A stretch of DNA of 64,000 bases from Sapria himalayana. Lineage: Eukaryota > Streptophyta > Magnoliopsida > Malpighiales > Rafflesiaceae. How positions within the stretch are numbered: the stretch's first letter is position 1; every line of letters begins with the position of its first letter. Of this stretch, positions 12,486-23,565 are shown one piece after another. The notes beneath the pieces are model-generated. The model saw only the letters and a list, made by a program, of their open reading frames with translations. It made no database searches and had not been told where the DNA came from. The stretch spans positions 1,261,683-1,325,682 of the forward strand of contig JAREIK010003007.1 in assembly GCA_029783825.1 (NCBI GenBank), written 5' to 3'. The position numbers were made by a program, and so were the translations under genes.

Positions 12486-12498
12486 AGGGTTTATAGAT
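12486..12498 (-). promoter_or_regulatory. TATA-box-like motif upstream of 12,414 exon
   Basis: On the minus strand the sequence reads TTATCTATAAACC, roughly 75 bp before the ATG, followed by a pyrimidine- and C-rich leader typical of plant 5' UTRs. Confidence 0.4.
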
Positions 12499-12589
12499 AA
12501 GGTGAGATAAACTACAGAAGCAAACACCGAGCCTCTCGGAGATGCTCTTAAGCATATGTTAGAGTTGAAATCCATATATTTGTAAACTT

Positions 12590-14954
12590 CATTTTTTTAT
12601 ACATATATGTATAAAAAATTAACTATATATAACTAAATAAACAATAAATAATTATATTTACATAAAGACTCATATTTCAATTCATTTATTCATACATATA
12701 TGTTAGAGTTGAATTGATGATAAATCTCTTTTTGATATATTTTCAAAGATTTACATATATTTACATAAAGACTCATTTTTTTCAATTCATTTTTTTATAG
12801 ATAAAGATTCATTTTTCAATTAATTTTAGGATTTACATATAGTTATATATTTTTATACATCTATATTTATTACATATATATAGATTTACATATATGTATA
12901 GATAGCTAAATAAATAATAAATAATTATAATACATAAAGACTCATTTTTTTATTTATTATCAAAATATTTTCAACAAAGCTAATGTGTGTGTAGCAAGGT
13001 ACACATGAAAAACAAGCACCTTGCAATTTTTATTATAAAATTAATTAAACAATAAATATATAAACAACTTCAAAAAATAGATGTTTATCTTTATAACTAG
13101 AAAAAAAATCAAATGGCTACAAAATTTACAAACTTCCTATAGCAAGACACACATGAAAAGATGATTGGTCTTCAAGCAACACTCCTAAGTGTTATAAAAC
13201 ACTCTTTATGTTAAAATATATATAACTATATATATTTTATTATTATAAATTTTTAAGAATTCATATTAATTTTTATAAAGATAATATGAAATAATCTTAA
13301 AGGAATACAATTTCATATTATTTGATATCATTTATAATTTTTAAAATTTTAAAAATTACTTAAAGTGAGAAGATAATTAAAAAAAGTTATAATTTTTATT
13401 TTAATAAAGACTGAATATTAAAAGCTAATAGTAAAAATATTACTCAATTATTTAATTCTTATAAATTTTAGTAGGGGCAAACATCTATGTATTAATTTTT
13501 AAATATTAATTTATTTTCTTTTAAATTTAATAAAAAGATTAAAATTTTTATTATAGTTAAAGATTTTCAAATTTTGTATTAATTATTTTTTTAAAAGTTT
13601 CCTATAATCATAAAATTTTTTTTATACATTATAATAATATTAATATTTACTAGTTTATTTGTCAATTCAAATATTTTTGAAAATATTTTTTATTTTATCA
13701 TACAATGAATTATTTTACATTTATATTAGTATAAATTTTAATGTATGTTAATTTAATTTATAAAATATCGATAAAAATTATAATACTTATTGAATTAATT
13801 ATATAATGTTACTTTAATACAAATTATTAAGTTTCTTAATTAAACATTTTAGAAAAATTTTAGTTATAATTTTTTAAAAAATTAATACATCATAAAAATA
13901 GTTATTTTATTCCATATTAATATAATTATTTTTTGTATATTTATATTTTTAAATTATTTATTTATAATATCCTTTTTTTTATAATTTTACAAGGAAATTA
14001 TTTCTTTTAAGGACCAATCATCTATAGACCATTAACATCCATTTAATAAACAAAATTAAATAAAATATTAAAACTAATAATAAATTAAAAAAAATAAATA
14101 ATTAAATATTGGCTAGAGAAATTCTATCACTAAATCCTACTCTATATTAGAAATTTAATTAGCTAGGGAAGTTTCATCACTAAATTCGTCGCTATATTCC
14201 GTATTTAATTATCTAGGAAAGTTTCGTCACTAAATCTATCGATATATTCTAGATTTAATTAGCTAGGGAAGTTCTAGTCACTAAAATCTATCACTATATT
14301 TAGGATGAAATTGGCTAGAAAAATTCTGTCACAAAAATCTTTCATTATATTCAGTATGTAATTAGCTAGAGAAATTCTGTCGCTATATTTTGAGATTAAT
14401 TAGCTAGGGAAATTTCATCGATAAAATCCATCGCTATGTTCCAGATGTAATTAGCTAGGGAATTCCATCGCTAAAATCTGTCGCTATGTTACAGATGAAA
14501 TTAGCTAGACAAATTTCGTTGCTAAATCCATCGCTAAATCCCAGATTTTATTAGCTAGAAAAATTCTGTCACTAAATCCATCGCTATATTTAAGATTTTA
14601 TTAGCTAGGAAAATTACGTCGCTAAATCCATTGCTTAATTCCCAACTTTTTTGAGTGAAATTTACGAAAAATATTGCGTCATTAATTCATCGCTAATCTT
14701 TCACTAAATTCTCCACTTTTCTTAAGCATATTTTATGAAAATATTTTGTCGCTAATCCATCGCTAATTAATTTCTAAATTCCCCGCTTTTCTTGAGCGGA
14801 ATTTACAAAAAATATTCCGTCGCTAATCCGTTGCAAATTTTTAATTCAATAAAAAATCATAAATCTCTTGCTATTCCCTAACTAATCTCTCGCAATTTAG
14901 CTAGGGATTGATCCCAAGCTAAAATTTTCTAGCTAAATGAACATTTTCATAGTG
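12590..14954. mobile_element. Half of a family 2 foldback CACTA element (right arm)
   Basis: The right terminus at 14,954 reads, reverse-complemented, CACTATGAAAATGTTCATTT. It then matches the ends of the complete foldback element at 26,064-30,942 (AGCTAGAAAATTTTAGCT..., AATAGCAAGAGATTTATGAT). The inner part 12,960-14,060 matches 29,200-30,350 in direct orientation and 27,100-27,985 in inverted orientation. No left CACTA terminus was found, so this is a solo arm or a strongly truncated element. Confidence 0.75.
14110..14954. repeat. Subterminal ~51-bp tandem repeats, AGCTAGGGAA family
   Basis: About ten imperfect copies of a roughly 51-bp unit containing TTAGCTAGGGAAGTTTCGTC and ACTAAATCCATCGCTATATT, then more divergent copies toward the terminus. 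These are typical CACTA subterminal binding-site repeats. Confidence 0.8.
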
Positions 14955-15034
14955 TTACATCTACACGAACATGAACAAAAATATTATTATATAAATTGAA
15001 AATCGATATATATATATATATTATATATATAACT

Positions 15035-15809
15035 ATATATTGACAGATAGATAGACATTTAGATAGTTATATAGATATATGGATAGAAAAATAGATAGAT
15101 AGTTAGACATAAGAAGAATAGATAGACAGATAGATAGACAAATAGGTAGACAAATAGATAGATATATAGATAGACATATAGATAGAAAGATAAATAGATA
15201 GAAAGATAGAATGATAGATAGACAGACAGATAGATAGACATATAGATTGATAGTTGATAGAAAGATATATAGACATGTAGATAGATATTAAGATGGATAG
15301 AAATATATACACATAGATACACACATATATAGATAGGGAGATAGAGAGATGGTGCGATAGATTGAAAGGTAGATTGACTAATAGATAGATAGAAAAATAG
15401 ATAAAAAGATAGAGAAAAACATAGATCGTTAGATAGATAGACAATTATATAGACAGATAGATACACAAATAGATAGGCAGATAGATATACAAATAAATAG
15501 AAAGATATATAAATAGATAATAGATAGATAGATAGACAAGTAGATATGGAGATAGAAAGATTGATAGATAGATATATAGATAGACAGAAAGATAGAAAGA
15601 TAGTTAGATAAATAGAATGACAAATAGACAAATAGACAAATAGACACATAAATAGATAGAAAGATAGATAAACATTTATATAGACAGACACACAGAATGA
15701 TAGATAAATAGTTTGATACACATATTGATAAACACATAGATAGATAAATTAATAGTGAAATAGATATACAGATAGATAGACAGATAGATATACATATAGA
15801 TAGACAGAC

Positions 15810-15858
<49 letters not shown>

Positions 15859-17298
15859 TAGATAGATAAAATGATATTAAGATTGATAAACATATTGATA
15901 GAATGATTGATTGATAATTTGATAGATATATTGATATACAGAATGATAGATTGATAGATAAAAAGATAAATAGATATATAGATAGATAGATAAATAGATA
16001 GAAAGATAGATAGTTAGTTAGATAGACATATATATAGATAGACAGACAGAAAGATAGATAGTTAGATAGATAGATTGATAGATAGATAGAGATATTGATA
16101 TATAGATGGATAGATAGATATATAGATAGTTTGATAGATTGATAGACATATTGATAGATATATTGGCATATTAAAAGAAAGATCGATATAAAGATTAATA
16201 GACAGATTTTTAGACATATTGATAGATAGATTGATAAACAGACAAATAGTTAGATAGATAGATATATGATAGATAAATAAATAGATAAACAAATAGATAG
16301 ACTGATAGATAGATAAATTATTTTTCAAATAGATAGACAGATAGCTAGATAGATAAAGAAATAGATAGATAGATAGATAGGTAAATAGATTGATATATAG
16401 ATAGATAGATTTATATGTTGATAGAAAGATAGATATATAGATAGATAGATAAAAAATTAGATAGATAGATATACAGATAGATATACAAGTAGATAGATAG
16501 ATAAACAAATAGATAGATAAATAGATAAAAATAAAGATAATCAAATAGATAGTTAGATAGTTAGATTGATTCAAAGATAGATAAACATATAGATAGATAG
16601 ATAGATAGAGTCACAACTAGATATATAGATAGATTGATAAATAGACAGACAGATAGATAGATAGATATATAGAAAGATAAACAAATAGATAGATAGATTA
16701 GACAAATAGATAAAAAAGTAGATAGATAGATAGACATATAGATAGACTAATTGATAGACAGATAGATAGATAGATAGATAGATGATCTATTTGTCTATCT
16801 AGATATACAGGCAGGTAGACATGTAGGAAGATAGTCAGGCAGGTAGATAGATAGACACACAAACACATAGATCGATAGGCATGTAGATTGATAGTTAGAA
16901 AGTCAAACAAATAAATAGAAATATAGATAAATAGGGAAAAAAAAGAAAAATAGACATTTAGATAGATAGTTTAATAGACAAATTGATAGACAGATTGTTA
17001 GAGAGACAGATAGATTGATTTATTGATTGATAGATAGATAGTTAAATAAATACACACACACATAGATAGATAGATAGATAGGCAGGCAGCCATGTAATAA
17101 CTCAGTCAAGTAGGTAGACAGATAGATAGACAAACATACAGATATACAGACATGTAGAGAGATAGTCAGAAAGTCAAACTAACAAATTGAAAGATAGATA
17201 GACAGACAACAAAAAGACAAATAGACATATAGACGGGTAGTTTGATAGACAAATTGAAAGACAGTTTGATAGAGAGATTAATTGAAAGATTGATATAC
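15035..17298 (+). repeat. Imperfect (GATA)n array
   Basis: GATA-strand units with inserted (TA)n at 15,810-15,856 and variant blocks rich in GGCAGGTAGACA near 16,805-16,860. A short block at about 16,784-16,805 (GATCTATTTGTCTATCTAG) is flipped to the TATC strand. Confidence 0.95.
16870..17298 (+). repeat. 271-bp higher-order repeat in GATA array
   Basis: Landmarks recur with one exact spacing: ATGTAG at 16,881 and 17,152; AGAAAGTCAAAC at 16,897 and 17,168; TAGTTT at 16,967 and 17,238. The second copy ends exactly where the CACTA composite begins. Confidence 0.75.
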
Positions 17299-17620
17299 AA
17301 CTACAATAAAAATCCCAAATAGCTTGGGAATTTTCCCTAGCACAATGAGTTATTTTTATCGCTAAAGTGGATATAATGATGGAATAATGATGGAACCTTT
17401 CCCAAGCTAAAGTGCTCGTTGCTAAAAAATAACGAGGGAAAGTGTCCCTAGCTAAAATATTTTAGCAACAAAAGATACCCTAGCTAAATTAATAATTTTC
17501 CTATCTAATTTTTACCTTAATTTGAAGCTTCAAAAAATTTACTAACTAAATTAGCAAAAGAAAAATCCCTAGATAAATTACCAAGGGAAAATTTTCTATC
17601 TATTTTCATTCAAAAAACTA
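17299..17620. repeat. Left terminus and subterminal AGCTAGGGAA repeats
   Basis: Variants such as CCCTAGCTAAAATATTTTAGC and ATTAGCAAAAGAAAAATCCC recur every 40-60 bp. They match the reverse complement of 38,935-39,120 and the direct sequence at 48,385-48,880. Confidence 0.8.
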
Positions 17621-17749
17621 TTTTCACTATTTTATTTTTTTTTCAAAAAATTTAATTAAATAAATTTATGTTTTTATATTAAATTGAGTAAAAACAAAAA
17701 CTATAAATGATAATTTATAAAAAAAAAAAATTAAAATCAGTTAATATAT

Positions 17750-18530
17750 TATTCTAATACAATATTTTACATAGTTAAAACAAAAATATAACAAAATTTT
17801 ATTATATCTTATTTATCAATGTATCTAATGATAGTGTATAAAGTTTAATCTATCCGTGAAATTGACATTTCTTTCTCTCCCCCAACTATTCTAGTCATCA
17901 TATTTCTGTTCCGACAAAGCTATCCTAGTCGTGGTGCATCATGTCTAGTGAAAAATTTCTTCACTTCTACAAGGTTCATATGGGGAACATTGCGGTACCG
18001 CATCTGTATGAAATTTAAACTAGTCAATCAAATCAAAATAAAAAAATAAAAAAAGTTATGTTTAGATAAATATAAAATATTTTAGTATATATGTACATTT
18101 ATACTGTAGTGTATATATATATATATACTACCATTTCACTAGTTAGATAAATTACTATAGTATATGTACATATATACTGTAGTATTATATGTACATATAA
18201 ACTGAATATATATGTACATATATACTAGAGTATTATATGTACATATATACTCGATATATATGCACATATAATATTGTAGAATTATATGTACTTATATACT
18301 ATAGTATATATGTAGATATACTGAGTATATATGTACATATATACTATAGTATTATACGCACATATATATTCAGTATATACATACATATATACTCAGTAAA
18401 TACATACATATGTACTTGGTATATACGTAGATATATACTTAGTATATACATATATAATTACTCAATATATATTACATATGTACTATAGTATATATGTAAG
18501 TATATAATGCAAATTTATATGTATATATAT
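17750..18530. repeat. Cassette 1: conserved stem plus palindromic ATATGTACATATATAC tract
   Basis: The stem (about 17,750-18,060) contains landmarks TTTATCAATGTATCTAATGA, GACAAAGCTATCCTAGTCG and TCATGTCTAGTGAAAAATTT. It recurs at 19,005, 49,010, 49,960 and 51,115, and inverted at 38,860. The tract (18,095-18,530) repeats TATATGTACATATATACT, each unit close to its own reverse complement, so it can form many small hairpins. Confidence 0.8.
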
Positions 18531-18534
18531 ATAA

Positions 18535-19000
18535 TCACATAGCCTCAGATGACACAAAACTACAACAAATTAGTATTATCCCATTTATACTTCAAAAAGA
18601 TGGCACAAAACTTCACTATCAATATAAATAAGAAAAGCAAAGATTATTTAAATTTAGGAAAATATTTCTAAAAACTTAGAGGAAAACCTGGAAGACAAGC
18701 CATGAGCTAGGCTTGGTACATCAAAGTTTGCATCTTGCCTCCCCGTAACTAGAACTCTCTCTCGGTCCCAAGGTCTATAAGTGTGTTGCTTTGCCCCGCC
18801 ATGACGGAGCTGACAAGCTAACAAAAGAACTGACAGATGAAATAAAGATAGATCGTCAATAATGGTAACCATCAACAAAACAATAAGAAACTTGAACATA
18901 AAAAAATAGAGCACTCTACCATGCTCATGTGCAACACAAGATGATGATAATATTTTTTGCATAATAATTTTGAATAAATACATTCTACGCAACCATTGTT
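18535..19000. other. Cargo slot 1 of left arm, unidentified content
   Basis: 18,535-18,715 is element sequence shared with the right arm (37,915-37,740 inverted; the border is GCTCATGGCTTGTCTTCCAG on the minus strand). From about 18,716 to 19,000 the arms differ. On the minus strand this piece has an open frame (18,992-18,654) with a hydrophobic stretch (FLIVLLMVTII) and, after a possible acceptor (GCTTGTCAG), an alternative frame MAGQSNTLIDLGTEREF. It may be captured host DNA; the source is not recognised. Confidence 0.4.
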
Positions 19001-19004
19001 TTGC

Positions 19005-19600
19005 ATATTTAAAACAAAAACATAATAAAATTTTATTACATCTTTTTCATCAATGTATCTAGTGACATTGTATAAAGTATAATCTATCCGTAAAATTGAC
19101 GTTCCTTTTCTTCCCCATTTCTTCTGATCACCATCTTTCTACTACGACAAGGTTATCCTAGTCGTGGGGCGTCATGTGTTTTGAAAAATCACTTCATTTC
19201 TACAAGCTTCGTATAGGGAACATTATAGTATCATATCTGTACGAAAATTAAACCAGTCAATCAATTCAAAATTAATAAATTAAAAAAAGTTCTATTTTGA
19301 TAAATATATAATACTATAGTATATATGTACATTTATACTACAGTGTATATGTACATATATACTAGCATTTCACTAGTGACATATATTATGACAGTATATA
19401 TGTACATATAATTATGTAGTATTATATGTACTTGTACTATAATATATATGTAGACATACTGAGTATATGTGTACATTATACTATAGTATGTACGTACGTA
19501 TATACTACATTATATATGTATGTACATACTATAGTATATAATATATATGAACATATATACTCAGTATGTACGTATAAAAGATATACTAGCATTTCTCTTA
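19005..19600. repeat. Cassette 2: second copy of stem plus AT palindrome tract
   Basis: The stem copy (19,005-19,300) shows TTTCATCAATGTATCTAGTG and GACAAGGTTATCCTAGTCG. The tract (19,310-19,600) repeats TATATGTACATATATACT variants. It stands in tandem with cassette 1, about 1.25 kb apart. Confidence 0.8.
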
Positions 19601-19782
19601 TCTGCACATATAAGAGGAACCACTCATTGAACCGAGAAACTATTTCAGAGTGCGACTCTTTTCTAAATCTCTCATTAACATCCTAACATGTCCGGAACAA
19701 CAGAGATATTCTAATTCAATGATCAAAGAATGCATATCATGTTTTCGTGTAAGTAAATAATGAGCAATGAAATGTAACTCAA

Positions 19783-20061
19783 CATGACCATGGTACACAA
19801 ACTCATGAGTGATGGTAGGGTTCAAAGAAGTAAAATAACTAGACCACTGCCTTCCACAGTTTCGATCGTTCTTGCAAGAATATTTGGAGTTAAGGCTTCA
19901 AAATCCTACACAATTACAAGGGAAAAAAAGGAGTTATTAGCAGTGATGAGAATCTTAAACATAGTATCTAAAAAGAAAAAAAAAGTATAACTTACAAAAT
20001 ACACATGCCATAAGTATTTTCTAGAATTCTTTCAAAATCCTTGTACAAGCAAAAGGAAATA
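19783..20061 (-). pseudogene. NAT10: Captured fragment of RNA cytidine acetyltransferase (NAT10/Kre33-like)
   Basis: NAT10/Kre33 is a nuclear RNA helicase-acetyltransferase that makes N4-acetylcytidine in 18S rRNA and tRNA. On the minus strand, exon A ends (20,061-19,996) with YKDFERILENTYGMCIL, then GTAAGT. After a roughly 90-bp intron ending TTGTGTAG, exon B (from 19,905) reads DFEALTPNILARTIETVEG, then SGLVILLL, a stop in place of Arg, and TLPSLMSLCTMVM. This is the conserved YYK..ERILGNTFGMC(I/V)LQDFEALTPNLLARTIETVEGG part of the helicase region. Three bases (the CAG/Q codon at the exon end) appear lost. Keeping an intron means it was copied from genomic DNA, not cDNA. It lies in a CACTA cargo slot between two AT palindrome tracts and cannot make a functional enzyme. 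Confidence 0.85.
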
Positions 20062-20240
20062 ACTCTACTTTCAAGAAACAAAGAGAAGGAATCAGTTTTT
20101 TTAGGTCAATCAGTCCCTTCATCATTAACTTTTTAATCTACTTTGCCAGTTTTCTCTTGTGGCATCATCACGCAAGCATCAAATTTAGAAAAAATTAAAA
20201 AACTAGTCAATTTTCTTAGAGATCATGGCATCAAATTTTG
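20062..20240. other. Flank of NAT10 cargo, uncertain origin
   Basis: Probably intron or neighbouring sequence of the captured NAT10 piece. A plus-strand open stretch (20,143-20,250) has no recognisable product. Confidence 0.3.
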
Positions 20241-20242
20241 TA

Positions 20243-20485
20243 TATACGTACGTATATTAGTGCATTCTATATGTAATATATACTGCACTATTTTATGTAC
20301 ATATATACTCAGTATATCTACATATATACTAAGTACATATGTTACTGAGTATATATGTACATATATACTGTAGTATATATGATACTGAGTATATATGTAC
20401 ATATGTACTATAGTATATATGATAGTGAGTATATATGTACATATATACTATAGTATATACATTCATATATACACACATAAATATA
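20243..20485. repeat. Cassette 3: AT palindrome tract without stem
   Basis: Repeats TATATGTACATATATACT and GTATATATGATACTGAGT. The roughly 300-bp stem seen in the other cassettes is missing here. It is followed by the border sequence CATAGCCTTAGATGACACAA shared with 18,540 and 37,910. Confidence 0.75.
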
Positions 20486-20585
20486 TTCACATAGCCTTAG
20501 ATGACACAAAATTGCAACAAATTAGTATTATCCCATTTATACTTCATAAAGAAGGCACAAAACTTCAAAAGCTAATCTTTTTACT

Positions 20586-20816
20586 CTATCCAGCATCTCT
20601 CATGGATTGCAGTGCAAGAGATGTGTTGGAGACAATGCATTCGTGGGGATTGAATGAATTGTTGGCATTAACCATTAAGTTGTTAAGATCACTTCCTGGT
20701 AAGAAAGGTTTTATGTCTTGGTCTCCCATGCTATAGATCAGTTGTAGACCAAGATGCCCCTGGAAAAATAGCTCGTAATAGCCATAGTTCCTCATGTTCA
20801 TCCCATCGTCATCCAT
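20586..20816 (-). pseudogene. BPC: Captured 5' exon of a BBR/BPC GAGA-binding transcription factor
   Basis: BARLEY B RECOMBINANT/BASIC PENTACYSTEINE proteins bind GA-rich promoters in plant nuclei. On the minus strand, the ATG at 20,816 opens MDDDGMNMRNYGYYELFF, then QGHLGLQLIYSMGDQDIKPF, LPGSD, and ends ...MRDAG-stop. This follows the class I BPC N-terminus (MDDDG..RNWGYYEP..FKGHLGLQLMS....TKPFLPGRD.....MRD.W). Near the end a one-base loss turns the expected MRDAWIE into MRDAG-stop, and similarity ceases there, marking the capture breakpoint. The C-terminal pentacysteine DNA-binding domain is absent. Upstream, a pyrimidine-rich stretch ending in GTTAG just before the ATG looks like a 5'-UTR intron acceptor, suggesting genomic capture. 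It is flanked by cassette border sequences shared with the other arm. Confidence 0.85.
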
Positions 20817-20989
20817 GAAACTACTAACATGCACGAGAAGGAGAACAAGCAAAATGAACACATTTAATTGGATTACATTAGCAATCGTAATGGATATTAA
20901 CAATTCAATAGTTTAATTCACAAAATGACCGATAATAAGTAGTCACAGATCTGCACAGCGATCACGTAGAACTACAAGAAATAAGAGTG

Positions 20990-21614
20990 TCAAGAACAAA
21001 CTTGTGTCTGCATGGGACTAAAATTTTTGTTCGCCTCACAACTTCAGAAGCTAACATACTGTTCCTAGCACCAAGAGGACCAGCCAAGCCTTTTCCATAC
21101 CGTTAATAGGCTAAAACTCTACCCAAAATATTCAAGTACACTCAAACATATTGATAGATATATAAAAATAGTAATTATAGACATGAACAAACAAAAATCT
21201 AACTTTATAGTCATATAACTTCAAAAAATATCTAAAAGATGTTCAGAAATGATGTTTAGAGAGAGTGTGTGTGTGTGTGCAAAAATAAAATGCTTCAGGA
21301 ATAATGAAGATAATTGAAGCTTGGCCTCCTTTTGATCTAGCAAAGATAGCCAATGATGGGACCCATGCATAGGAAGGACCATGACAATGTCTGAAGGCTT
21401 TGAATCAAACTTTTTTCATGCATCTCACATCAGATATATAGCAAAGATTCATTATTAGGTTTAATTGGAAAAGCAAAGAACAAAACTAGAATAAAAAAAA
21501 TTGAAACCTCAAAAAATATATCATCTTGTTTTGCTACAAATAGACACAAATCAAAAATAGTTCAAAAATAATTTTAATACGAAATCACCCTCATAATTAA
21601 TTATTGAATATGTG
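20990..21614. other. Conserved CACTA 3' non-coding region, left arm
   Basis: It matches the right arm at 37,520-36,960 inverted and the element at 50,890-52,430. Landmarks are AATAGGCTAAAACTCTACCC, ACATGAACAAACAAAAAT and GGAAAAGCAAAGAACAAAAC. It lies just downstream of the TnpA-like gene and is probably its 3' UTR and element spacer. Confidence 0.65.
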
Positions 21615-23422
21615 TTAGCCTCTCTTACGAGGTTTTGTAGTTGAATCTCAGAATGCTATTTGTCACGTCAATGCTGCTAACTATGACTACATATAAGATA
21701 TCTACTATCGCATTAAATTCTTAGTTTCTTTCATCTCATCATTCATTTCTTTAATTTTTTGCTTTTCTTCATTCAAATGTGTAATCTGCTTATCCTTCTC
21801 TTCTTTCATTTCCTACATTCCTTGTTTCAAATGAGTAATCTTCTCATCATTCTCTTCTTTCATTTCCTGCATGTCTTCCTTCAAATGAGATATCTGCTCA
21901 TCCTTCTCTTTCATTTCAGTCTCCATAACTTTAAAACATTCATTTGTTTCCATTACTTGTTGCTTGACCACCTCATCCACCATAGTTGTTATAGATAAAT
22001 TAGAAGTACGACTGCTACAATAAAAAGCGACTCTCTTAATGCTGATGCCAAACACTCCACTGCTTCTTATGACCTTATGTGGTCTCCAAATAGATAGGAT
22101 CATAGTCAATTGGCTGAAGATCGATAGAACCCTCATCTTGTTGAGAAGCAGCTGTCACACATTCCTCAATTAGTTCCTATGATAAAATAGAAAAAAATAA
22201 TATTATAGATATACATAAAATAAATTTAATATTTTGCATTCCAAACAACTTTCAAAATTTACTTTAATACTATAAAAATTTTATTAATATAATAGACTCT
22301 TATAGTAATCATTGGAGACTTGTTGTCAACAAACTAACCATCTAATTTCTTCACATGCATCTTTCTGAAAATCTCATAAAAATTGAGATATCAACCAAAT
22401 TTTTCAGCCTAGAGTATGTATTTATTAAGTCATAAAATAACAAATTATAAAAAATTTTAACAATATTAATAAAACCACGCACAGATTTTATTTATTTAGG
22501 CTATTAGGAAAGCCACTATATATATAAATGTTTAAAATTTTAAAATTGTACCAAATCTCAAGCATGCTCAATGCTTGACTTTGACCCTCTTGTGTGGCGA
22601 GACATTTTTGTACCTAGTCTGGCTACCTCAGTTCATCGATATTTGCGGTAAATCTCTGATTTTTTCATCACATCTGGCTCCTCCCAATACTTAAACCACT
22701 TGGGCTAATCATCCTTGGATATAAAATCCAGCCTTTCTTTATATTCTTCAATTTATGGACAAAATTAGAATACCATTCAGCATCTTTGCTATCCCACAAT
22801 GACTTTATCTTTCCATTAAATTTGGGTAGCCATGTGCATAGATTCTATATATAGAAAAATCACAAAAGAATTTATATTAATAACAAGGGCATAATTATTT
22901 ACTGCTTGAATAATAACTAACATAATAGTTAACTAATTAGATAATTAATTTTAAATGCTTTTGTTTCATTATTTTTACTTGAAAGTCATTTAAATTAGCA
23001 CTAACAGAAACATCATAATTTTTTATTCAAGTAATATTTATATATTTCTTACACCTCCAATCCACTATCTCAATTACTAACTTTGCACTGAATGTAGAGG
23101 AAGGCATAATATTTGATGATGTCGATGATTTTGTAAATTGGGGAACTATTGGTGTAAAATGTGATGTATAAGATGGTAATGTACAAAAAGTATGTGTAGG
23201 AAGGAAAATGGGTGGTGGGCTTATATCTGATAAAGCTGATAGTAAAGGTGTCAATGATGGTGATGGTGATGGAAATGGAGTTGGTGATTATGATGTTGAA
23301 GTCTAGATATGGTGGGTATGAGATGGTACTAAATTTGCTACATTATGTAAAATACTAGATGAATTTGGTTCATAACTACATCCACGTCCACCTCTACCAC
23401 GACCATGTCATTTAAGTACCAT
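21615..23422 (-). pseudogene. TnpA-like second CACTA gene (Transposase_24), left arm
   Basis: The minus strand starts with an ATG at 23,422: MVLK-stop-HGRGRGGRG, then a Pro/Ser-rich N-terminus (SPSLTPLLSALSDISPPPIF at about 23,260-23,200). The Transposase_24 core follows at 22,845-22,550: FVHKLKN, PKWFKYWEEPDVMKKSE in shifted frames, then RHTRGSKSSIEHA. The next exon (about 22,400-22,330) contains a short decayed GE...FYEIF.K-MHVKK piece. The C-terminal exon (about 22,165-21,615) has RVAFYCSSRTSN and a Glu/Lys/Met-rich coiled coil (METEMKEKDEQISHLKED), ending ...KPRKRG-stop. Such proteins bind subterminal repeats of CACTA elements. It has several stops and frameshifts; introns are inferred from related copies. 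Confidence 0.85.
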
Positions 23423-23565
23423 TTTTTGTACAAAAAATAAAAACATAGAACAAATAATAAAGATATGATGAACAACCATGCATTTTAGAATAAAACACAT
23501 TAATAGTTTTCAACAAAATATAGAAAGTCTTTGATAGTTTAATATTATAATATAATTATAATAGT

